Source of the DNA: CAZGXI01 sp964529715
GTDB lineage: Bacteria; Chloroflexota; Anaerolineae; Aggregatilineales; Ch27
Length of the DNA: 58,263 bases
Assembly (NCBI GenBank): GCA_964529715.1
Contig: CAZGXI010000031.1
Span: forward strand, 1 to 58,263
Direction of reading: 5' to 3'
Shown: piece after piece, positions 8,150 to 15,769 of the stretch
Position numbering within the stretch: the stretch's first letter is position 1
Layout: every line of letters starts with the position of its first letter
The notes under the pieces: generated by a model
Seen by the model: the letters and a program-made list of their open reading frames with translations, nothing else
Told to the model about the DNA's origin: nothing
The model's database searches: none
Program-made: the position numbers and the translations under genes

Positions 8150-9310
8150 GTGTCAGATCAAGCCGCTTGCAACAACGCCTTGCGCTCGCTGTTTCTGTTG
8201 GATCCCGAAGTCATCTACCTGAATCATGGCGGGTTTGGCGCCTGTCCCCGGCCCGTCTTCGAGACGTATCAGCACTGGCAGTTGGAACTGGAACGCCAGC
8301 CGACCCACTTCTTTATGCACCGCGTCCGGGACGCGCTCAAACAGGCGCGCGACCACCTGGGAACTTACCTCAGCACAAGCAGTGATAACCTGATCTTCGT
8401 CACCAACGCCACCACCGGCGTGAACTACGTCGCGCAATCGCTGGACTTCCAACCCGGCGACGAAATTCTGACCACCGACCACGAGTACGGCGCGATGGAC
8501 CGGCTGTGGGAATTCGTCTGCCGCAAAACCGGGGCACACTACGTCCGCCAGGCCATTCCCCTGCCTCTCACCTCGGCTGAGGAGGTCGTCGAGACCCTGT
8601 GGAGTGCGGTGACGCCGCGTACGCGCGTGATCTTCCTGAGCCACATCACCTCGGCGACGGCCATCCTCCTGCCGGTGCCGCAAATCTGTGCGCGCGCCCG
8701 TGCAGCGGGCATCCTCACCGTGATCGACGGCGCACACGCCCCCGGCCAGATTCCCCTGGACCTGGACAAACTTGATGCGGACTTCTATGCGGGTAACTGT
8801 CACAAGTGGATGTGTGCGCCCAAAGGGGCAGGATTCCTTTATGCCCGGCCTGAATGCCAGCCCATGATCAGACCGCTGGTGGTCAGTTGGGAATGGGACG
8901 ATACATCCGACTACGTACGCGCCAACCAGTGGCAGGGAACGCGAGACGTAGCCGCATTTCTGGCCGTCCCGGCGGCCATCAACTTCATGGCTGCACACGA
9001 CTGGGACGCGGTGCAGGCGCGCTGCCACACCCTGGCGAGTGAGTTCCGCGCGCGGCTGGCTGACTGGTATGGGGTAACTCCCCTGACGCCGGATTCAAGT
9101 GCGTGGTTCGCGCAAATGTTCACCCTGCTCCTGCCCATGTCCGATCCTGACGATCTTCAGGCGCGCCTGTATGCAGAACGGCGCGTTCAGCTTTCCATCG
9201 GCGCGTGGCACGATCAGCTTCAGGTGCGGGTGTCGGTGCAGGGATATAACACCCGCCAGGACCTAGAGACCATGTTCACGGCGCTGACGGAAGTTCTGCC
9301 CAGACGTTGA
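8150..9310 (+). CDS. Aminotransferase class V fold PLP enzyme (isopenicillin-N epimerase-like)
   Basis: A 386-residue PLP-dependent enzyme. Family marks are YLNHGGFGACPRPVFE at the N-terminus, NATTGVNYVAQSL near the phosphate cup, DGAHAPGQIPLDL with the PLP-ring aspartate, and YAGNCHKWMCAPKGAGFLY with the lysine that binds PLP. This matches the isopenicillin-N epimerase branch, whose members include epimerases, lyases and desulfurases of small amino compounds. No beta-lactam genes are near, so penicillin chemistry is not implied. GTG at 8150 is chosen because translation from there starts just before the conserved region and avoids overlap with the previous gene. AGAGGA is upstream but far (about 13 bases), so ATG at 8084 stays possible. 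Confidence 0.8.
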   Translation: MSDQAACNNALRSLFLLDPEVIYLNHGGFGACPRPVFETYQHWQLELERQPTHFFMHRVRDALKQARDHLGTYLSTSSDNLIFVTNATTGVNYVAQSLDFQPGDEILTTDHEYGAMDRLWEFVCRKTGAHYVRQAIPLPLTSAEEVVETLWSAVTPRTRVIFLSHITSATAILLPVPQICARARAAGILTVIDGAHAPGQIPLDLDKLDADFYAGNCHKWMCAPKGAGFLYARPECQPMIRPLVVSWEWDDTSDYVRANQWQGTRDVAAFLAVPAAINFMAAHDWDAVQARCHTLASEFRARLADWYGVTPLTPDSSAWFAQMFTLLLPMSDPDDLQARLYAERRVQLSIGAWHDQLQVRVSVQGYNTRQDLETMFTALTEVLPRR

Positions 9311-9314
9311 CCCC

Positions 9315-9344
9315 AAAACCGGGCCGGTCGTGTGGCCGGCCCGG
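9315..9344 (-). terminator. Rho-independent terminator of the minus-strand glycan operon
   Basis: Read on the minus strand, CCGGGCCGG (9344-9336) pairs with CCGGCCCGG (9327-9319) across an 8-base loop and is followed by TTTT (9318-9315). It lies just past the stop at 9356. It may also stop plus-strand transcripts from 9310. Confidence 0.65.
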
Positions 9345-9355
9345 CGTTGCCCCCT

Positions 9356-12300
9356 CTATTGGCGATCTTCCCACAGATAAGGCTCTGTGCTATCCATTGT
9401 CTGGGGAGTCCAGGCGCGCACCTGGATCGGGCTAAGTAATCCATAAGGAACCACAATGTAATCTGGGGTATAGCGTTCGCCCGTCGTGCGGAAGGAACGC
9501 CAGTCCGTCCAGGGTTCGTCGCCGGCCTTCAGGTGAAGCGGCCCCAACATATTGCGCGGACTGCCGACCACCTCAATATCGATCCGGTTCTCGCCTTCGC
9601 GCAGGTAGGGCGTCAGGTCAAGGTCATTGGTGGCGCGCCAGGGAATGTGACCAGCCAGCGCGCCGTTCACGTGAACGGCCACCGTCGTCGCTGCATAACT
9701 GCCCAATGCCAGGTGAACATGTTCGCCAGGGCAATGGGTATACGTTTCATGGTAGATCATGCTGCCAGCGTAGTGCAGGTAGCCTTGCAGCCCCCAATCG
9801 CCCAAGCGCAGTCGTTCCGGTTCCGCCACGATGACCCGGTTCGCATCGACTCCAAAGTCGCCCAACAGATAGCAGTCCTCGACTTCCATGCGCTCCCGGT
9901 AAGCACAGGCCAGCGTCAAGACGTTATGCCCCGGCTTCAACGCGGGCAGCGGCACGCGATGAAAACTCCGGTCAAGATACCACCCATCAGGAATGGCAGG
10001 CACAGCTTCGCCGTTGAGCGTTAGGTCGAACGCTGCCGCATTCTCGACCAACAGATAAACCGGCGTGCGCGGAACGTCGCGCACCTCGAACGCAAACCGG
10101 AAAGCGACCAGCCTGCCGTCCTGGGGATGCGGTGTATGTACCCATTTGTGGCGCTGCGGCAGGCGGTTGGCGTACACCGGACGCATCCCCAGACGTTCGC
10201 GGACGGCCTGCTGCGCCTGCCAGACCGGCATCGGCGCGGACCATGCCTCTTCTTCGATGCGCCAGGCGCACACATCCAGCGTCAGCACATTGGGATCGGT
10301 TCGGGTAAACCTGAAGGTCGGACCAAGATAGGCAGCAATACGTTCCCCCTCCCTGACCTGTGCGGCTGCCTCCGGTGAAGGATGCCCGTCATGGTGAAGG
10401 ACATACAGCCGCGAACCAGCAGGGCCGAAGTCGGCCTGGAAACGGATCGTGTCATCCTCCATTTCCACTGCCACCGGCTGTCTTTCGCCGGTGAGGGGAT
10501 TCCACTCCTCCAACCGCCCTGCACCTTTCCAAACGACCGTAACCCGGACGGGTTTCTCCCGGTCGTTGTTGACGGCAAAAAGCACCGTCTTGTGTTCGTC
10601 TTCTACCACGCGCTGCTGGACGAGCACCTGCGCCGCCTGCTGACCTGTTTCCATGACAAGGCTGATCCGGCGCGAAACGATGCGCTCCAACGCCGCCTGA
10701 AGCTCATCGACGCCTTTCAGGATGACGATTTCGGGGCGTCTGAACAGCGCCGCCACACGCTCATCGGGCAACGCCTCGACCAGGTCTGGCGTCGGCGCGA
10801 AGGCGACGATCTTTCCGCCGGATGCTGCAAACTGCTCCAGAAGATCGAGGGTACTCCGCAGCAGCGTCCGCGTGCCGGGGGGAATCACAACCACCCGGTA
10901 GGCAGCCCGGTTCACCCAGATTGTTGCGCCCTCAACACGGCCCATATCCGCCATGATCTGCTCGTCGCCAAAATCGAAGTCGTAATGAGTCGCCAGGACG
11001 GCGCGGGCGAATGCATTCAATCTCCAGCCGAAATCGTTGGCGGCCTGTACCCCCCTGGACGGCGGGAACTCCCGCGCAGCCCCTTCGACCATCATCCAGC
11101 AGGTCGCTATCGGATGGATCACCAGAACATCGCGCACTGGCTCACCCAGGCTGAGCACCGCGCCCAGGCGGGCGAAGTAATCCTCGACCACACTGTTGTA
11201 CTTCCACCAGGTGGTGTTGTAGTTGAAGCATGGCGGGTAATCCCGCTTGCGGCACCCCCTCAGGGTGTACAACGCCAGATGCTGGCAACGCAGGTTCACA
11301 CCCAACACGTACTGCCAATCTCCGACCCACTTTTGACCCTCAAACGTAAAGGCCCAGCCGGTGCAGCCGTAGGTTTCCGAAAGCACCAACGGACGCCCAA
11401 ACTGGTGCGCAACGCTGGTACATTGCTTGACCGTCAGGTACTCGTTGGTCTGCTCGCACAGCATATCGATGCCGGGCACCTGCTGGTGACGGTAATGGGG
11501 CATCACCGCGCCAGAGCGCCAGATGGTAAAGCCTAACACATTCTCCTCAAGGTAATGACCGGTGAACGCCAGGCCATGCGCCTCACACCACTGACCGATC
11601 TGCGCGGAATACGCCTCAGTAAACCGCTGGCTGATGGTCCACCAGAAGTCATGTCGCGCCCTGGCGCTGTGCTCACCGTCGAGGAACACATAAGGTGCGA
11701 CATCCAGAAAATCGTAACCGCGCCTGGCCCGGAAATAGGCATCCAGCCCATCCGTCCAGGGAAGATGCGGCAGGCCGGACTCGATCCGCATGTCGTTGAC
11801 GTTCGGCTCGTCGGTGAAAATGCCGGGCACCAGATGACCGAAGTCGTCTCCGATCAGGCGACGGTAGGTCTCGTAGGTGATGTCGATGAACGCTGCCACC
11901 GAGTCGGGGTTCAGGTTGTCGGCGGGCGCATCGTCGTTGTACCACTCGGTCGGCGCGGCCACCTCGCGTCGCAGCACGAGCGCCACTTCGCCTGGCTGTA
12001 AAGGGGTCGCGTTGGCGCGGGTCACACGCTCGGCATAGAGCAACTTTCCGCCATCCTGGCGGGCGCGATAGACCGCCACCACACCCTCAGCCAGGCCGGG
12101 CAACGCCGTCGTGACTTCGAGGGTGAGCGCCTTGCCGCGAAAAGCATCACCGCCGCGCGCCGGAACCAGCCCTCCGGCAGCGCCGGAAGGCCAGCGGTCT
12201 TCGTCGTAGAGCCAGGGATGCATCCCCTCGCGGCGGGCCGCCTCGACCACCGCACGCACTGCCGCCAGCCAGTCCTGGCCCATATAAGGCGTTTCCAGCC

Positions 12301-12460
12301 CTTCGCGCGCATGAATGAAAAAGCCGCCCATCCCATGCTGCCGCATATCGGCAACCTGGCGCACCAGTTCGTCCCGATCCAGCAGATCGTTCCAGGACCA
12401 GAACGGCGCGCCGCGAAAGCGTGCCGGGGGATCACAAAAGAAACGGAGCAGCGTACTCAA
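9356..12460 (-). CDS. Large glycoside hydrolase, GH106-like (possible alpha-L-rhamnosidase)
   Basis: A 1034-residue hydrolase without an obvious signal peptide. The N-terminus has the GH106 pattern: FRGAPFWSWNDLLDRDELVR, MRQHGMGGFFIHAREGLETP and PWLYDEDRWPSGAAGG. A catalytic barrel follows with GHYLEENVLGF and LSETYGCTGW. The last 250 residues look like galactose-binding-type beta domains (VHVNGALAGHIPWRATNDLD). GH106 members are alpha-L-rhamnosidases, but distant relatives have other activities, so the substrate is uncertain. The TTG start at 12460 is chosen because AAAGGAG lies seven bases upstream. The longer ATG start at 12496 lacks a site. It is the last gene of the operon with a GH38 mannosidase and an importer, so it probably acts on imported oligosaccharides in the cytoplasm. 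Confidence 0.72.
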   Translation of the reverse strand: MSTLLRFFCDPPARFRGAPFWSWNDLLDRDELVRQVADMRQHGMGGFFIHAREGLETPYMGQDWLAAVRAVVEAARREGMHPWLYDEDRWPSGAAGGLVPARGGDAFRGKALTLEVTTALPGLAEGVVAVYRARQDGGKLLYAERVTRANATPLQPGEVALVLRREVAAPTEWYNDDAPADNLNPDSVAAFIDITYETYRRLIGDDFGHLVPGIFTDEPNVNDMRIESGLPHLPWTDGLDAYFRARRGYDFLDVAPYVFLDGEHSARARHDFWWTISQRFTEAYSAQIGQWCEAHGLAFTGHYLEENVLGFTIWRSGAVMPHYRHQQVPGIDMLCEQTNEYLTVKQCTSVAHQFGRPLVLSETYGCTGWAFTFEGQKWVGDWQYVLGVNLRCQHLALYTLRGCRKRDYPPCFNYNTTWWKYNSVVEDYFARLGAVLSLGEPVRDVLVIHPIATCWMMVEGAAREFPPSRGVQAANDFGWRLNAFARAVLATHYDFDFGDEQIMADMGRVEGATIWVNRAAYRVVVIPPGTRTLLRSTLDLLEQFAASGGKIVAFAPTPDLVEALPDERVAALFRRPEIVILKGVDELQAALERIVSRRISLVMETGQQAAQVLVQQRVVEDEHKTVLFAVNNDREKPVRVTVVWKGAGRLEEWNPLTGERQPVAVEMEDDTIRFQADFGPAGSRLYVLHHDGHPSPEAAAQVREGERIAAYLGPTFRFTRTDPNVLTLDVCAWRIEEEAWSAPMPVWQAQQAVRERLGMRPVYANRLPQRHKWVHTPHPQDGRLVAFRFAFEVRDVPRTPVYLLVENAAAFDLTLNGEAVPAIPDGWYLDRSFHRVPLPALKPGHNVLTLACAYRERMEVEDCYLLGDFGVDANRVIVAEPERLRLGDWGLQGYLHYAGSMIYHETYTHCPGEHVHLALGSYAATTVAVHVNGALAGHIPWRATNDLDLTPYLREGENRIDIEVVGSPRNMLGPLHLKAGDEPWTDWRSFRTTGERYTPDYIVVPYGLLSPIQVRAWTPQTMDSTEPYLWEDRQ

Positions 12461-12535
12461 GCCTGTTCTCCTTTGATGTAATCCTGCGCATCCCACAAAC
12501 CGGATCGATGCCGTCGAGACGCGGCGGAAGGCGAA

Positions 12536-13381
12536 TCACTTCACCGCGCCGCGCGTCAACCCAGAGACGATTGCCCGTTGGCCGAAGATGATGAGAACAA
12601 GCACTGGCAGGATCATCAACACGCTCATGGCGCTCATCAGGTCCCAGGGACGCGACGTGCCCATTGCCTCGCGCCCCAGCGAGATCAAGCCGACGCTGAG
12701 GGTCTTGGTGTCGTTGCGCGTGGCGAAAATCAGGGGATAGAGCAGTTCGTTCCAACTGATGATGAAATTGATGATCAACATAGTCGCCAGAGCCGGACGC
12801 ATGGTCGGCAGCACTACGCGGATGATGGTCTGCCAGATCGTCGCGCCGTCAATATACGCCGCCTCTTCGATCTCCACCGGAATCTGGTTGACAAATGATA
12901 CCATGATCCACACGGTAAACGGCGTGACCAGGCTGGACATCAGAATGATCAGGCCGTGATAGGTGTTGTTCATACGGAGGGCATTGTAAATCTCGCGGAT
13001 CGGCACCAGCAACGCCACCTGCGGCAGCGCAATCGAAAGCACCAGCGCCAGGAACACCAGACTGCTGCCGGGAAACTTGAGGCGCGCCAGCGCATACCCT
13101 GCCATCGCGCTGACCAGCACCGACACCACCGTGCTGCCGATGGCGAAGATCAACGAGTTCACGTAGAACTGCCAGAACGGGATGGCGTTGATCATGTTGG
13201 GGTAGTTTTCCAGCGTGGGGTTTTCGGGAAAGTAGCGCGGGGGTATCTGGAAAATCTCGTAGCGCGGCGTGAAGGACGACACCACGATAAAGTAAAATGG
13301 AAACAATACGATGAGCGCAAAGACGGCAAACCCGGCGTAAGTAACAACGCTCTTACCATGACGATAGAAGAACTGCCGCAT
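12536..13381 (-). CDS. Carbohydrate ABC transporter permease, MalG type
   Basis: A 281-residue inner-membrane permease with six predicted helices. Typical MalG features are VVSSFTPRYEIFQIPPRYFP after TM1, the NSLIFAIGSTVVSVL segment and the EAA loop IEEAAYIDGATIWQTI that binds the ATPase. The C-terminal GLTRGAVK is usual. ATG at 13381 has GAAGGGGAG shortly upstream. An alternative ATG at 13399 overlaps the stop of the MalF-type gene. As in the other importers here, no ATPase gene is linked, so a shared MsmX-like ATPase is likely. Confidence 0.87.
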   Translation of the reverse strand: MRQFFYRHGKSVVTYAGFAVFALIVLFPFYFIVVSSFTPRYEIFQIPPRYFPENPTLENYPNMINAIPFWQFYVNSLIFAIGSTVVSVLVSAMAGYALARLKFPGSSLVFLALVLSIALPQVALLVPIREIYNALRMNNTYHGLIILMSSLVTPFTVWIMVSFVNQIPVEIEEAAYIDGATIWQTIIRVVLPTMRPALATMLIINFIISWNELLYPLIFATRNDTKTLSVGLISLGREAMGTSRPWDLMSAMSVLMILPVLVLIIFGQRAIVSGLTRGAVK

Positions 13382-13395
13382 CGGTTTGCTCCCCT

Positions 13396-14319
13396 TCATT
13401 GGGCGACCTGGACGCGACGGAACGCCAGCAGGCCGATCACGCCGATAATCCCCACGACACCGAACATGACCACACTGATCGCAGAGGCATAGCCGTAGTT
13501 GAGCGTGGCGATTTCCTGCTGCACCTTGTAGGCCAGCACACTGGTCGCAAAGCCCGGCCCGCCGGAGGTCAGGGCATAAGGCAGGTCGAAGACGGCCAAC
13601 TGCCAGACCAGCATGAACATGCCAATAGTCACCATCAGCGGCATGATCAGTGGCAGTGTGATTCGCCAGAACGACTGCCAGGCACTCGCGCCGTCCACGC
13701 GAGCCGCTTCATAGAGTTCTTCCGAAACGCCTTGCAGCCCGGCCAGCAGCGACACGGCCACAAAGGGTGTGCTCTTCCACACGCTGACGATGAGAATGGC
13801 GATCCGTGCGCCCGTCGGGTCGATCAGCCAGTTGTACGTGATGCCGAGCCGCCTCAGCAGATCGGGGATCATCCCATAGGTGCCGTCGAAGAGCCAGCGC
13901 CAGCCAACCGCCGCCACGACCATCGGGATTGCCCAGGGAATCAGATTAATCGTGCGGGCCAGATTGCGCAGCCGGAATTTGGCATTCAGCAGTGACGCCA
14001 CCATCACGCCAAAGATCAACTGAAACAGCGTGGAGCCAAAGACAAAGATCAGCGTATACCCGATACTGCTCTGGACGACCAGGTCCTGCGCGAGCTTTTC
14101 GTAGTTCGCCAGTCCCACATATTCGCGGGGCGGAAAAGCCGGGTTGTATTCCTGGAAGCTGAGCAGGATGGTCTGGATAAAAGGATAAAGCGTCGTGAAC
14201 AGGCGCAGCAAAATGACCGGCAACAGCAGCAGAGCCGCTGCCAGGTAGCGGCGGTGTCGCAAACTGAACCGGGGGCGCGCACGAGGCGCCTCCTGAACGA
14301 CCTGGGCGTTTGAGGCCAC
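13396..14319 (-). CDS. Carbohydrate ABC transporter permease, MalF/UgpA type
   Basis: A 307-residue permease, partner of the MalG-type protein. After a basic N-tail, TM1 covers about residues 28-48. The Arg/Asn-rich INLIPWAIPMVVAAVGWRW region and the EAA loop EELYEAARVDGASAWQSF are family marks. The start is GTG at 14319 with AAGGGAG six to seven bases upstream. It follows the binding-protein gene after a strong hairpin. Confidence 0.87.
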   Translation of the reverse strand: MASNAQVVQEAPRARPRFSLRHRRYLAAALLLLPVILLRLFTTLYPFIQTILLSFQEYNPAFPPREYVGLANYEKLAQDLVVQSSIGYTLIFVFGSTLFQLIFGVMVASLLNAKFRLRNLARTINLIPWAIPMVVAAVGWRWLFDGTYGMIPDLLRRLGITYNWLIDPTGARIAILIVSVWKSTPFVAVSLLAGLQGVSEELYEAARVDGASAWQSFWRITLPLIMPLMVTIGMFMLVWQLAVFDLPYALTSGGPGFATSVLAYKVQQEIATLNYGYASAISVVMFGVVGIIGVIGLLAFRRVQVAQ

Positions 14320-14344
14320 GCGATACTCCCTTTCTCAACAGGAC

Positions 14345-14394
14345 TCCCCTCTCCCGATGAGGGGAACGTAGCCAGAAGAACACGGGAGAGGGGA
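14345..14394 (-). other. Hairpin between binding-protein gene and permease genes
   Basis: TCCCCTCTCCCG (14345-14356) pairs perfectly over 12 bases with CGGGAGAGGGGA (14383-14394) around a 26-base loop. No U-run follows on the minus strand. It probably stabilises the binding-protein message or lowers permease expression. Confidence 0.6.
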
Positions 14395-14412
14395 TAAAAC
14401 AGTTCAGACGAC

Positions 14413-15672
14413 CTACTCCGCCAGCTCTGCCAGCATTTCCCTGCCAGTCTGGAGGGCTTCCTGTAAGGTAGCCTGTTTGGTGAGATACAGCGTGAGGGCG
14501 TCTTCCACCGCCGTCTGCGCTTCGGCAGCGCGCGGATGGAACGGACGTGGCTTAATCGCGCCGCCATCAGCATACATCCCCATCGCGTCCACAATGGCAT
14601 TGCCGGTGCCCGCCAACTGAGCCAGGATCGACTGGCGCGGCATAATGAACCAGCTCTGCCCCTGCGCCAGGCGCGGCGCGATCTCGTTGGAGGTGAGGAA
14701 GCGGATCAACTCCGCCGCGCCGTCGGGGTTCGGCGCCAGCGACGGCACGGTAAAGCCCCAGCCACCCCACCAGCTTCCCGGCCCTGCCGGGCCGGCAGGT
14801 GGCAGCGCGATGGCAACCTTTGCCGGATCGTACCACTCGGCATTGCCCTCGGCCACGCTCTGGAAAAACGGCCACTGCCGCATGAACATGACCCGGTCGT
14901 CCATGTAGAGTTCGTTCTGCTGGTCATAGTTCATGTTGAGCGCGTCCAAGGGGAAGATGCGGTAGGTGTGGAGCATGTCGTACAGCAGGCGAGTCGCCAT
15001 GGCCGTACCGTCGTCCATCTCGAAAATCTGACCGTTGGTCTGGCTGGTGAGATAGGCCAGATAGACATATGTCAGCGCGCCACGGCTGATGGCGTCGGTC
15101 GTAGCCCAGATGCCGTTCTGGGCATCGGTCAACTGCATCCCCAGTTCGACCATCTCCTCCCAGGTTGTGGGCGGCTGGTCGATCAGGTCACTGCGATAGA
15201 AGAAATAGCCCATAGCGAATTCATGCGGCACACGGTACATCGCGCCGTCGAAACCGTGCCACAGCGGGAAGGCGTCTTTCATCCCCTGTGGGAAGTCATC
15301 CCACGTCTCCTGTGGAATGATGTCATCCAGCGGCGTAAGCCAGCCCGCACGGGCCAGCACCGGCCCGCTCTCATCCGAGTCACTGACTACATCCCAGGGG
15401 CTATCTCCGGCAGCATAGGCAGTAGTGACCTCGGTTAGATGCTCGACGCCGGAGGAAACGCCGGACTCCAACTGAACCGTCAGGCCGGTAGCGGCCTCAA
15501 ATTCTGGCAACACCGCCCGGATGGCATCATGAGCGAATGCCTGAATCTTCAACACGACGGTGTTCTGGCGGCGGCGGTTGATCACCCAGGGGCCAGAAAA
15601 GCGGGGCATCGCAGCGATGGCAGCAGCGGCGCCTGCCGACTTAAGAAAATGACGACGTGAGATGGTAGGCAT
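14413..15672 (-). CDS. Extracellular sugar-binding protein, family 1, with a Tat-type leader
   Basis: A 419-residue binding protein for a carbohydrate importer. The leader has the twin-arginine motif SRRHFLKSAG followed by an alanine-rich core, so export in folded form through Tat is likely. The mature part shows family-1 traits: FEAATGLTVQLESG, LTPLDDIIPQETWDDFP, and YRVPHEFAMGYFFYRSDLI. The start ATG at 15672 has AAGGAGAGG just upstream. It lies between the GH38 mannosidase and the two permeases, which points to a mannose-containing oligosaccharide as ligand (inference). Confidence 0.87.
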   Translation of the reverse strand: MPTISRRHFLKSAGAAAAIAAMPRFSGPWVINRRRQNTVVLKIQAFAHDAIRAVLPEFEAATGLTVQLESGVSSGVEHLTEVTTAYAAGDSPWDVVSDSDESGPVLARAGWLTPLDDIIPQETWDDFPQGMKDAFPLWHGFDGAMYRVPHEFAMGYFFYRSDLIDQPPTTWEEMVELGMQLTDAQNGIWATTDAISRGALTYVYLAYLTSQTNGQIFEMDDGTAMATRLLYDMLHTYRIFPLDALNMNYDQQNELYMDDRVMFMRQWPFFQSVAEGNAEWYDPAKVAIALPPAGPAGPGSWWGGWGFTVPSLAPNPDGAAELIRFLTSNEIAPRLAQGQSWFIMPRQSILAQLAGTGNAIVDAMGMYADGGAIKPRPFHPRAAEAQTAVEDALTLYLTKQATLQEALQTGREMLAELAE

Positions 15673-15769
15673 TTTCCTCTCCTTAAACAGAAACAGCGTC
15701 GCTCGTTTTTATGGCGGATTCGTTCGGGCCAATCAGCAATACATCCTCCTTTCCCAAACCAGGCCGGCT

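Noticed and set aside
13399..13995. Long plus-strand frames opposite the sugar permeases and other minus-strand genes
   Set aside because: They are antisense to clearly assigned genes, have no ribosome-binding site, and give His/Arg/Gln-rich products typical of shadow frames.
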